Notes under the pieces: model-generated
Database searches by the model: none
The model's input: the letters and a program-made list of their open reading frames with translations, nothing else
Told to the model about the DNA's origin: nothing
NCBI GenBank assembly: GCA_964463605.1
Contig: CAYXBZ010000045.1
Location: 1-6,086 of the forward strand
DNA from: DAOLOF01 sp964463605
GTDB lineage: Bacteria; Patescibacteriota; Microgenomatia; UBA1400; PJMF01
Direction: 5' to 3'
DNA length: 6,086 nucleotides
Translations under genes and position numbers: made by a program
Shown here: positions 1 to 5,757 of the stretch, one piece after another
How the letters are laid out: every line of letters begins with the position of its first letter
How positions within the stretch are numbered: position 1 is the stretch's first letter

Positions 1-497
1 CTCAATTGATTGGTGATGAGATTCTTAGACAGAATCTAAAACTTACTCAAATTCTCGCAACTCACGGCCACTATGATCACAACTTGGCTGCTGCAGAACT
101 CCAGATGAACTTTGATGTACCCTATTTGATTCATCAGGCTGATGAGTTTTTAATTAAAGACCTGGCAAAGAGCGCCAGTTACTGGATGAAGCGCAAAGTT
201 GAGCTCGACCCGCCAAAAATTAGCGGATTTTTGAGGGAAAGCGATGAAATTAAGTTTGGTCAAGTGAAGCTGAAAGTGATTCATACTCCTGGTCATACTC
301 CAGGCAGCTGCTGTTTGATCAACAAAGATGAAGGAGTGATCTTTACTGGCGACACACTTTTTGCTGATAATATAGAGGGCAGAACTGACTTAAGTTACTC
401 CTCTCCCCTTTTAATGAAAGACTCACTGGTGAGGATTAAGGAAAACTGGTCAGGGTTTCGAGGACTGCCGGGGCACGGCGAGGAGTTTATTGTTTAA
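1..497 (+). CDS. MBL-fold metallohydrolase, glyoxalase II-like (5' end missing)
   Basis: Partial gene: the frame is open to the window's left edge, and the first start-like codon (TTG at 6) is read as an internal Leu because it sits just before the metal-binding motif, where the family normally has an N-terminal beta-sandwich half. Seen: the metal motif THGHYDH (codons at 60-80), then HTPGHTPGS around 282-305 carrying the next His ligand, GDTLF around 348-362 with the bridging Asp, and GHGEE near the end with the last His. This is the full ligand series of a dinuclear zinc/iron site of the glyoxalase II/MBL hydrolase family, which hydrolyses thioesters such as S-lactoylglutathione or related substrates in the cytoplasm. 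The exact substrate cannot be told; glutathione-dependent chemistry is not assured in such an organism. The TAA stop overlaps the convergent gene's end by 11 bases. Confidence 0.9.
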   Translation, partial: QLIGDEILRQNLKLTQILATHGHYDHNLAAAELQMNFDVPYLIHQADEFLIKDLAKSASYWMKRKVELDPPKISGFLRESDEIKFGQVKLKVIHTPGHTPGSCCLINKDEGVIFTGDTLFADNIEGRTDLSYSSPLLMKDSLVRIKENWSGFRGLPGHGEEFIV

Positions 498-1272
498 TCT
501 CCAATCTGGCAGCCAATCCAAAGTGATCAGACAGGTATCTTTCTTCTCCTCGAAGAAAGTGGGTTTGATCACAAATTATTTTTTGGTTAGTCGTTTTCCA
601 GTCTTCAGATGTGAAAATGTAGTCAACTTGAACTTGAATTTTTTCTACTCCATGTATAGTTCTACTCCAAGCAGTTAAAAAGTTTTTACCAGCCGTTTGG
701 TCAATTAGTTTTGTTTTCTTAATAAACCGTTTATATAGTGTGCTGTCTGGTTTAATGTTGAGGTCTCCGGCTAGAATCAGTTTCTTTCTAAACTTTGCAA
801 GATAGTCTGCCAGCTGATTAACTTGGTTAAATTGAATTTGTGTTTGAGCCTTTGATTGTTTGGAGTATGCCACCACCAGATGAGTATTGATTAAATCTAT
901 ATTTTCTCCTTTAACATCTAGTGTTACATGTTGAAAACCTTTACCCAACATCCTGTCGGCGAACTGTTTAGAAAGAAGAGTGCCCTGCTGAGTAAAGCGA
1001 GTAAATTGAGCTTGTTTTATTGGAAAAAATGAAGAGAAAAACAAACCGCCTTTATTAACTACTCGATCTCGAAGGTAGTAATTGTGATAACCCATCTTGC
1101 TTAAGATCGGGTCGATAATTTTGGCTGTGGCTGCCAAGTTGATCTCCTGCAGGCAGATGATATCTGGTTTGAGGGCGATAATCTCGTCAACAATAATCAG
1201 AATCTTTCTTCTTCGTCTTCTGATCATTTTAGGATGCTCGTGGCAGTTGATGGTGGCCAGTTTAAGTTTCAT
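487..1272 (-). CDS. endonuclease/exonuclease/phosphatase (EEP) family protein
   Basis: A 261-residue protein, the usual length for a single EEP (DNase I-like) domain. Visible catalytic motifs in order: TINCH with Asn9, LQEI with metal-binding Glu43, NTHL with His131, GDLN with Asp170 and Asn172, DYIF with Asp217, and SDHFGL with Asp249 and His250. These are the metal and acid/base residues of the fold, so the protein should be an active Mg-dependent phosphodiesterase or phosphatase. Family members cut DNA, RNA, inositol phosphates or sphingomyelin; nothing here fixes the substrate. No signal peptide is visible, although residues 18-22 are five consecutive Arg. The ATG lies inside the end of the upstream methyltransferase gene (11-base overlap) with only an A-run before it and no clear Shine-Dalgarno. 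Translation is therefore probably coupled to the methyltransferase on one mRNA. Confidence 0.88.
   Translation of the reverse strand: MKLKLATINCHEHPKMIRRRRRKILIIVDEIIALKPDIICLQEINLAATAKIIDPILSKMGYHNYYLRDRVVNKGGLFFSSFFPIKQAQFTRFTQQGTLLSKQFADRMLGKGFQHVTLDVKGENIDLINTHLVVAYSKQSKAQTQIQFNQVNQLADYLAKFRKKLILAGDLNIKPDSTLYKRFIKKTKLIDQTAGKNFLTAWSRTIHGVEKIQVQVDYIFTSEDWKTTNQKIICDQTHFLRGEERYLSDHFGLAARLEIKQ
523..584 (+). terminator. possible intrinsic terminator of the MBL gene, inside the convergent gene
   Basis: About 26 nt after the MBL stop lies a nested inverted repeat. The outer arms GTGATCA (523-529) and TGATCAC (566-572) pair perfectly. The inner arms CTTTCTTC (539-546) and GAAGAAAG (552-559) pair perfectly around a 5-nt loop. 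A run of six T (579-584) follows the outer arm after six bases. On the plus strand this resembles a weak, AT-rich rho-independent terminator. It lies in the coding end of the minus-strand endonuclease/phosphatase gene, so part of the pairing could be chance. The T run is not directly attached to the stem, which lowers confidence. Confidence 0.3.
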
Positions 1273-2014
1273 TTTTTAGAATTAGATATCTGTTGAGTTG
1301 ATTTGATTTGCCGTCAGCCAAAAAGTTATCAATTAGCTTTAAATTTTCAAGGTTTTGAGAAAGTTTTTTGATCTCTTCATCATCCACAAAATGACAGTAT
1401 CGAAAAGCGGTTGGGTGATCCTGCCAGCCTAAAATATAGTCATTTTTTTCTAATTGATCTTTGGGCAGATTAATTTTTGAAGGGTCGGCGTATTTATTCT
1501 CGAATCTTTTGTCTGCGGCAAACTGCCATGCTGTTATTGCAGCCAAAGATTGCTTATTGGCTAAGAAGTGGCTGATATTTTTAAAAAGTTTTTGGCGAAG
1601 ATTAAAGCTGGGCAGATGATGCAGCAGCCCAAAAGCAACAACTAAATCATATTTTTGAGTGAGTTTCGTGGTCAATGAATCATTTAGCAGATCTTCAAGT
1701 ACATCAAATTGGTTGAGCTGAAACTCGATGTCTAATTCTTTCAGCGAACTGCTGGCGACCTCCAGCAGTTCTGAGCTGGAATCTACTCCGTGATAACTGA
1801 ACTTAAACTGATTATCTTCTAAAAACTTGGCGAATCTGGCATTGCCGCAGCCGATATCAAGCACCCTAAATGGTTGCGTTATTTCTTGAAGAAGTGGCAA
1901 TAACTGTTTCCAGCCTTGCCAAGAATACTGTCGGGTTTGATCAAAGCTGGAGGCAACTTTTTGGTAAAACTCTTGGTTGAGTCGATTTAACTTTTTGATG
2001 GTTGAAGGCTCCAT
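1262..2014 (-). CDS. class I SAM-dependent methyltransferase, Trm9/ALKBH8-like (predicted tRNA cm5U34 methyltransferase)
   Basis: 250 residues from the chosen ATG at 2014. Seen (numbered from that start): an N-terminal FDQTRQYSWQGW stretch (24-35), SAM-binding motif I VLDIGCG (51-57), an acidic residue ending strand 2 (GVDSS, Asp78), YDLVVAFGLLHHLP (121-135), AITAW (159-163), and a late GWQDHPTAFRYCHFVDDEEI segment (196-215), then NRYLIL near the end. The FxxTR..W signature, the Trp after strand 5 and the W...RY.H.....E block recall Trm9, which methylates 5-carboxymethyluridine at the tRNA wobble position to mcm5U. Its divergent neighbour is elp3, which makes cm5U, and this supports the assignment. 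Family and fold are secure; the tRNA substrate is inferred. Eukaryotic Trm9 needs Trm112, which is not seen here. The frame stays open to a TTG at 2083, and an ATG lies at 2023. The ATG at 2014 is preferred because a TATAAT lies 7 nt before it and overlaps the 2023 start. Confidence 0.8.
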   Translation of the reverse strand: MEPSTIKKLNRLNQEFYQKVASSFDQTRQYSWQGWKQLLPLLQEITQPFRVLDIGCGNARFAKFLEDNQFKFSYHGVDSSSELLEVASSSLKELDIEFQLNQFDVLEDLLNDSLTTKLTQKYDLVVAFGLLHHLPSFNLRQKLFKNISHFLANKQSLAAITAWQFAADKRFENKYADPSKINLPKDQLEKNDYILGWQDHPTAFRYCHFVDDEEIKKLSQNLENLKLIDNFLADGKSNQLNRYLILKNET

Positions 2015-2021
2015 GTGAGTC

Positions 2022-2027
2022 ATTATA
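2022..2027 (-). promoter_or_regulatory. -10 element of the methyltransferase promoter (leaderless start)
   Basis: A perfect TATAAT on the minus strand ends 7 nt before the ATG at 2014, so transcription would begin at or next to the start codon. No Shine-Dalgarno precedes the ATG. No convincing TTGACA-like -35 is seen at 16-18 bp. The element lies in the 49-bp gap shared with the divergent elp3. Confidence 0.55.
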
Positions 2028-2048
2028 CAAAATTTGAGAGCAGTTACC

Positions 2049-2057
2049 TGATAAAAT
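2049..2057 (+). promoter_or_regulatory. extended -10 element of the elp3 promoter (leaderless start)
   Basis: TGATAAAAT fits the extended -10 form TGnTAnAAT-like (TG at 2049-2050, hexamer TAAAAT at 2052-2057). It ends 6 nt before the elp3 ATG at 2064. The extended TG could compensate for the absence of a good -35, as it does in known bacterial promoters. There is no Shine-Dalgarno before the ATG, so a leaderless elp3 mRNA is likely. Confidence 0.5.
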
Positions 2058-2063
2058 ACAAGT

Positions 2064-3887
2064 ATGTTTGATTTAAATGACAAAGATCAGCTTCGGACAG
2101 CCATTGCTCTGATTAAAGAGCTTGAGTTAGAGTTGCCTCTTTCTGGTTCTGATTTACGGCAGCTACAAAAAAAGTATACTTATGCTGATGGCAGAATGCC
2201 ATCGAAGGCGGACTTAATTTCTCTGTATAAGCAGTTGGCAGGCAAGCACAATTTGCAGCCATACTCCGAAGAGGTAGTGGCACAACTAAGAATGAAGCCG
2301 ATTAGAACCTCATCGGGAGTGGCGCCGGTGACAGTCTTAACCAAACCATTCCCCTGTCCCGGTCAGTGTATTTTTTGTCCCAGTGATGTGAGAATGCCCA
2401 AAAGTTACTTAGCCAGCGAGCCGGGTGCGCAGCGGGCCGAACACAACTTTTTTGATCCCTACCTTCAAACTTACAATCGATTGCAGGCGCTTTACGATAT
2501 GGGTCATCACATTGAAAAGGTGGAGCTGATTGTGTTGGGAGGTTCATGGTCGGTCTATCCTTTACCCTACAAAATTTGGTTCATTAAGGAATGCTTTCGG
2601 GCTATGAACGAGTTTGGAAAAAGTGATGATCGAGAGTCTTTGGTTAGCTTCTATCAGCAAAAAATTAGGGAAATATCCCAATTAGAAAAGGTTGCCTTAA
2701 CAAGTGATAGTAAGTTAAATGAACAAATATTTTCTAAGTATCAACCACAGCAGGACTCAGCCGAAGAAAAGACGTATAACTGTATTGTGGAAGAACTGTT
2801 TGCTGAAGCCGAAAAGAAGGTTGGACTGAGCTCCTATCAGTCGGCAGACTGGTCCGAGTTGGAAGATCTGCAGCACAAAAATGAGACGTCGAGATTGCGT
2901 TGCGTAGGTTTGGTTTTGGAAACTAGACCCGATTTGGTTGATGAAAATGAAGCGGTTGAGTTAAGACGATTTGGCGCCACCAAAGTTCAGTTGGGTTTGC
3001 AAAGTTTGAATGATCGGGTGCTGAAGTTGAACAAGCGTGGGCACACGGTTGACCAATCGGCACGAGCGATGCAATTACTTAGGCAAGCCGGTTTTAAGCT
3101 TCATGTGCACTGGATGCCTAATTTATTTGGGTCCACTCCTGAGCTTGATAAGCAGGACTATCTAAAACTGTTTGATGATGATCGCTTCAAGCCAGACGAG
3201 ATAAAAATTTATCCTTGCTCGCTAATTGAGAGTGCGCCCTTAATGCGTTATTACCACCGCGGAGAGTGGCAACCCTACTCTCACGATGAGCTTTTGGATG
3301 TGTTGTCTTTTTGTTTGATTAATACTCCTGAGTATTGTCGAGTGACTAGGGTGGTGCGCGACATTCCCAGTTTTGAGATTGTGGCAGGCAACAAAAAAAC
3401 TAACTTCAGGCAAATTGCTCAGCAGGATATGGAGAAACGGGAGCAGCTTTCCCAGAACATTAGAGCCAGGGAGATTAGAAACGAAAAGTTTAAGCTGAAC
3501 GATGTGGTTTTGGATGAGGTTGAGTATTCGGCTGGAAGCGGCCAGGAGATCTTCTTACAGTATGTAGCAGAGATTGAGGGAGTGAAAAGAATACTGGGTT
3601 TCTTGCGTTTGTCACTGCCAGAGGATTCGGCATTTATAGCTGAATTAGAGGGAGCAGCCATTATTCGTGAAGTTCATGTTTATGGGCAGATGGTGGAGTT
3701 GGGTCAGGAGGCCGACGGTAAAGTACAGCACTTAGGTTTGGGAAGCAAGTTGATTGCTCGGGCTAAGGAGTTGGCTCAAGAGGCAAGCTACAAAAGGCTG
3801 GCGGTGATCTCAGCGATTGGAACTAAGGAGTACTATCGTGAGCGAGGGTTTGAGGACAGTGGGTTGTATCAGGTGGCGGATTTTTGA
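2064..3887 (+). CDS. elp3: Elp3: tRNA uridine(34) 5-carboxymethyl(aminomethyl)-modifying radical SAM/GNAT enzyme
   Basis: 607 residues. Elp3 uses SAM radical chemistry and acetyl-CoA to add a carboxymethyl group to U34 of tRNAs, in the cytoplasm. Seen: an N-terminal tRNA-binding-type region with ADGRMPSKADL (41-51); the 4Fe-4S motif CPGQCIFC (Cys98, Cys102, Cys105); EPGAQRAEHNFFDPY (119-133); LIVLGGSWS (155-163); VGLVLETRPD (281-290); LGLQSLNDRVL (310-320); the linker RDIPSFEIVAGNKKTNFRQ (432-450). The C-terminal GNAT domain has REVHVYG (535-541), the acetyl-CoA loop HLGLGSKL (556-563) and the family's ending SAIGTKEYYRERGFEDSG (583-600). All core blocks are intact. It is longer than compact Elp3 proteins because of a roughly 90-residue insert (about 185-275) between the GGSW strand and the ETRPD block. 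Cys residues often seen in a CxCIRCRE segment of prokaryotic Elp3 are absent (SQNIRARE, 463-470). The gene shares a divergent promoter region with the Trm9-like gene. Confidence 0.96.
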   Translation: MFDLNDKDQLRTAIALIKELELELPLSGSDLRQLQKKYTYADGRMPSKADLISLYKQLAGKHNLQPYSEEVVAQLRMKPIRTSSGVAPVTVLTKPFPCPGQCIFCPSDVRMPKSYLASEPGAQRAEHNFFDPYLQTYNRLQALYDMGHHIEKVELIVLGGSWSVYPLPYKIWFIKECFRAMNEFGKSDDRESLVSFYQQKIREISQLEKVALTSDSKLNEQIFSKYQPQQDSAEEKTYNCIVEELFAEAEKKVGLSSYQSADWSELEDLQHKNETSRLRCVGLVLETRPDLVDENEAVELRRFGATKVQLGLQSLNDRVLKLNKRGHTVDQSARAMQLLRQAGFKLHVHWMPNLFGSTPELDKQDYLKLFDDDRFKPDEIKIYPCSLIESAPLMRYYHRGEWQPYSHDELLDVLSFCLINTPEYCRVTRVVRDIPSFEIVAGNKKTNFRQIAQQDMEKREQLSQNIRAREIRNEKFKLNDVVLDEVEYSAGSGQEIFLQYVAEIEGVKRILGFLRLSLPEDSAFIAELEGAAIIREVHVYGQMVELGQEADGKVQHLGLGSKLIARAKELAQEASYKRLAVISAIGTKEYYRERGFEDSGLYQVADF

Positions 3888-3896
3888 GGTGCCAGC

Positions 3897-4235
3897 TTAT
3901 TCATCAGCTTCGATCTCAAATCTCTCCCTGGTGTACTCGATCTTCTTTCTCATCACAGCCTCAATGTCGATATTCAACTCAATGGCCAGTAAAATCAGTG
4001 AGGCCATCACATCGGCAAACTCGTCCTCTACATTTTCTTGAGTAAATTTGGCCATCTTTGACTCTCGCTGTAGGTTCATGCTGGTCAGAATCTCGTCTGC
4101 TAACTCGCCTAACTCCTCCACGATTTTCATGGTGCGGGCAAAAACACGCTGGCTGCTTGACTTTAGTGGCCAGTGGCTGTTAAGAAAGTGACTGATGCTT
4201 TGGTACTCTTGGGTTAATTCCTGCAGACTCATCAT
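3897..4235 (-). CDS. MazG-like nucleotide pyrophosphohydrolase
   Basis: 112 residues, a typical single-domain length for the all-alpha NTP pyrophosphohydrolase superfamily, which hydrolyses (d)NTPs to NMP and pyrophosphate to clean the nucleotide pool. Seen: the Mg-binding EExxE in VEELGEL (Glu40, Glu41, Glu44) and the second half-site ExxD in EDEFADV (Glu72, Asp75), followed by a hydrophobic helix (76-87) and a charged C-terminal helix. These are the canonical metal ligands, so the enzyme should be active. Which nucleotide it prefers (dCTP, dUTP, modified or general) cannot be read from the sequence. Two ATG codons stand in tandem at 4235 and 4232; the first is chosen because it is 7 nt from an AGGA. 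Its stop is 9 bp from the convergent elp3 stop, with no hairpin terminator between them. Confidence 0.85.
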   Translation of the reverse strand: MMSLQELTQEYQSISHFLNSHWPLKSSSQRVFARTMKIVEELGELADEILTSMNLQRESKMAKFTQENVEDEFADVMASLILLAIELNIDIEAVMRKKIEYTRERFEIEADE

Positions 4236-4249
4236 GTGTTAATCCTATA
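4236..4249 (-). promoter_or_regulatory. start region of the MazG-like gene: AGGA ribosome site or -10 element
   Basis: On the minus strand TATAGGATTAACAC precedes the ATG at 4235. AGGA (4246-4243) with a 7-nt spacer is a reasonable Shine-Dalgarno. The same bases can be read as a -10 (TATAGG with 8 nt, or TAGGAT with 6 nt, to the ATG), in line with the leaderless pattern of the other genes. The sequence does not decide between the two. Confidence 0.4.
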
Positions 4250-4274
4250 AAAATTTATGACAGGACGTATTCTA

Positions 4275-5717
4275 TCATTGATTGAGGCAAGTACCAAGTA
4301 TGTTAGCTTGCTCAAGCATTTGAAGTAACCCCTCACCTACTCCAGGCAGAGCGAGCCACTCTTGTTTGGATTGGGGGTTAATCAGTGTAAATAATATCTT
4401 TAACTGCTCAGGAACTTGATTGAGTTGTGGATGTTGGTGAAGCTTGTTCCAGATTTCTTTTTCCTCTTCACTAAACATGATGTTGGGTGCTTGGCAGTTG
4501 CTGCAATTATTACAGGACTGCTCTAGGTCATCACCAAAATATTGAGCTAGTTTTTGTTGAAGACATGACTGGCTATAAACCATCTCCAAAAATGTGTTTA
4601 GCTTATTCAACTCAATTTTTATTCTTTCCGGAGCAGTTTGCGAGATCATTCTTTCTTGAATAAAGGCATCGCGTTCTTCAAAAAGTAAATAACAGTAACT
4701 TTGCGCTCCATCTCGTCCCGCTCTACCCACTTCTTGATAGTAATTCTCAATGTTGGCTGACAACTGATAGTGAATCACAAACCTGACGTCACTTTTATCT
4801 ACCCCCATACCAAAAGCGTTAGTAGCAGAAATTAACTTCACTCGCCCATCCATGAACTGCTGTTGAATTAACTCCCGCTGATCGCTGTCTAGACCTCCAT
4901 GGTAAGCCAAAACATTTGTTCTAGTAAGTTGTTGGTTAAAGTTAAGGTTGTTGATTAGGGCTGCCACTTGTTCTGTGGCTTTTCTAGTAGAACAGTAGAT
5001 AATGCCAGAATGCTGTCGATGTTTTTTGAGGATTTTCAAAAGTAGCAACTGTTTACTTGCCCGATGCTGACAGTGAATGATATTTAGTTGAAGGTTGGTT
5101 CGAAGTGAGGACTGTTTAAAAATCTTGGGCTTATGCAGGGAAAGACAGTTGACTATGTCATCAGCAATCATAGGAGTGGCGGTAGCGGTAAAAGCAGCGA
5201 TAGTTGGTCTGGGGTTAAGGCGGCAAATAAACTTGGGAATACGGGTGTAGCTTGGTCGAAAATCATGTCCCCACATCGAGATGCAGTGTGACTCATCAAC
5301 CGCAATAAAGCTGATCTTAAGGGTAGTGAGCAGCTGGCTGAAGTTTTTTGACTCTAGTTTTTCTGGTGAGAGATAAAGCAGTTTGATTTTTTCTTCTTTA
5401 AGCTGTTGGACTCGTTTTTCTATTTCCAGTTTGGGCAGACTGCTGTTGATGAAGGCGGCCGAAATATTTTTGTTGACCAGCGCTTGGACTTGATCGCTCA
5501 TCAGCGAGATCAGCGGAGAGATGACCAGAGTAAGATGGGGAAAGTAAAGTGCCGGGACTTGGAAACAGATGGATTTGCCGGAGCCGGTGGAGCGAATGGC
5601 CAAAGTATCGTGATCTGAAATAATTGAGTCAACTATCTCTCTTTGCCCTTCGCGAAAAGAATCAAAGCCAAAATATTTCTTGAGTACTTTTTCTGATACG
5701 GATGATGAGTCTGTCAC
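4275..5717 (-). CDS. recQ: RecQ-family ATP-dependent DNA helicase, short form
   Basis: 480 residues from the chosen GTG. RecQ unwinds DNA 3'-5' in recombination and fork repair. Seen (numbered from this start): motif 0 FGFDSFREGQ (16-25); Walker A STGSGKS (43-49), with Ser where many RecQ have Pro; DESH (141-144), running into the aromatic-rich loop CISMWGHDFRPSY; FTATAT (176-181); IIYCSTRK (239-246); the motif V region ATNAFGMGVDK (298-308); and QEVGRAGRDG (328-337). A zinc site follows with Cys385, Cys402, Cys405 and Cys408. Only about 70 residues follow the zinc site: no full winged-helix or HRDC domain, just a short LPGVGEGLLQML segment that may be a helix-hairpin-helix or HRDC remnant. 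The frame is open to another GTG at 5813, but that start would overlap the upstream gene by 56 bases and adds a tail unlike RecQ. GTG 5717 leaves a normal eight-residue lead and has a -10-like hexamer 7 nt upstream. Confidence 0.9.
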   Translation of the reverse strand: MTDSSSVSEKVLKKYFGFDSFREGQREIVDSIISDHDTLAIRSTGSGKSICFQVPALYFPHLTLVISPLISLMSDQVQALVNKNISAAFINSSLPKLEIEKRVQQLKEEKIKLLYLSPEKLESKNFSQLLTTLKISFIAVDESHCISMWGHDFRPSYTRIPKFICRLNPRPTIAAFTATATPMIADDIVNCLSLHKPKIFKQSSLRTNLQLNIIHCQHRASKQLLLLKILKKHRQHSGIIYCSTRKATEQVAALINNLNFNQQLTRTNVLAYHGGLDSDQRELIQQQFMDGRVKLISATNAFGMGVDKSDVRFVIHYQLSANIENYYQEVGRAGRDGAQSYCYLLFEERDAFIQERMISQTAPERIKIELNKLNTFLEMVYSQSCLQQKLAQYFGDDLEQSCNNCSNCQAPNIMFSEEEKEIWNKLHQHPQLNQVPEQLKILFTLINPQSKQEWLALPGVGEGLLQMLEQANILGTCLNQ

Positions 5718-5724
5718 GACTCTT

Positions 5725-5730
5725 AGAATA
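5725..5730 (-). promoter_or_regulatory. -10-like element before recQ
   Basis: TATTCT on the minus strand ends 7 nt before the GTG at 5717, the same spacing as TATAAT before the methyltransferase ATG. No clear -35 is seen. It lies in the 40-bp gap after the small upstream gene, so recQ could have its own leaderless transcript as well as read-through from upstream. Confidence 0.35.
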
Positions 5731-5757
5731 AAGGGGGTTACTGAAAAGAAGCTGAAG

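Noticed and set aside
2015..2083. Upstream extension of the methyltransferase to a TTG at 2083 or an ATG at 2023
   Set aside because: The TTG start would overlap the elp3 coding region by 20 bases. The ATG at 2023 sits on the TATAAT itself. The added residues do not resemble the family's N-terminus.
2302..2547. Minus-strand open frame inside elp3, and similar opposite-strand frames at 3419-3661 and 5406-5618
   Set aside because: They lie wholly within strongly conserved genes on the other strand, show no family motifs and have no start signals.
3888..3896. Terminator between the convergent elp3 and MazG-like genes
   Set aside because: The 9-bp gap and its flanks contain no stem-loop or T run that I can see.
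4302..4320. GCTTG/CAAGC palindrome near the end of recQ as a terminator
   Set aside because: Only a 2-nt centre, no T run on either side, and it lies within coding sequence.
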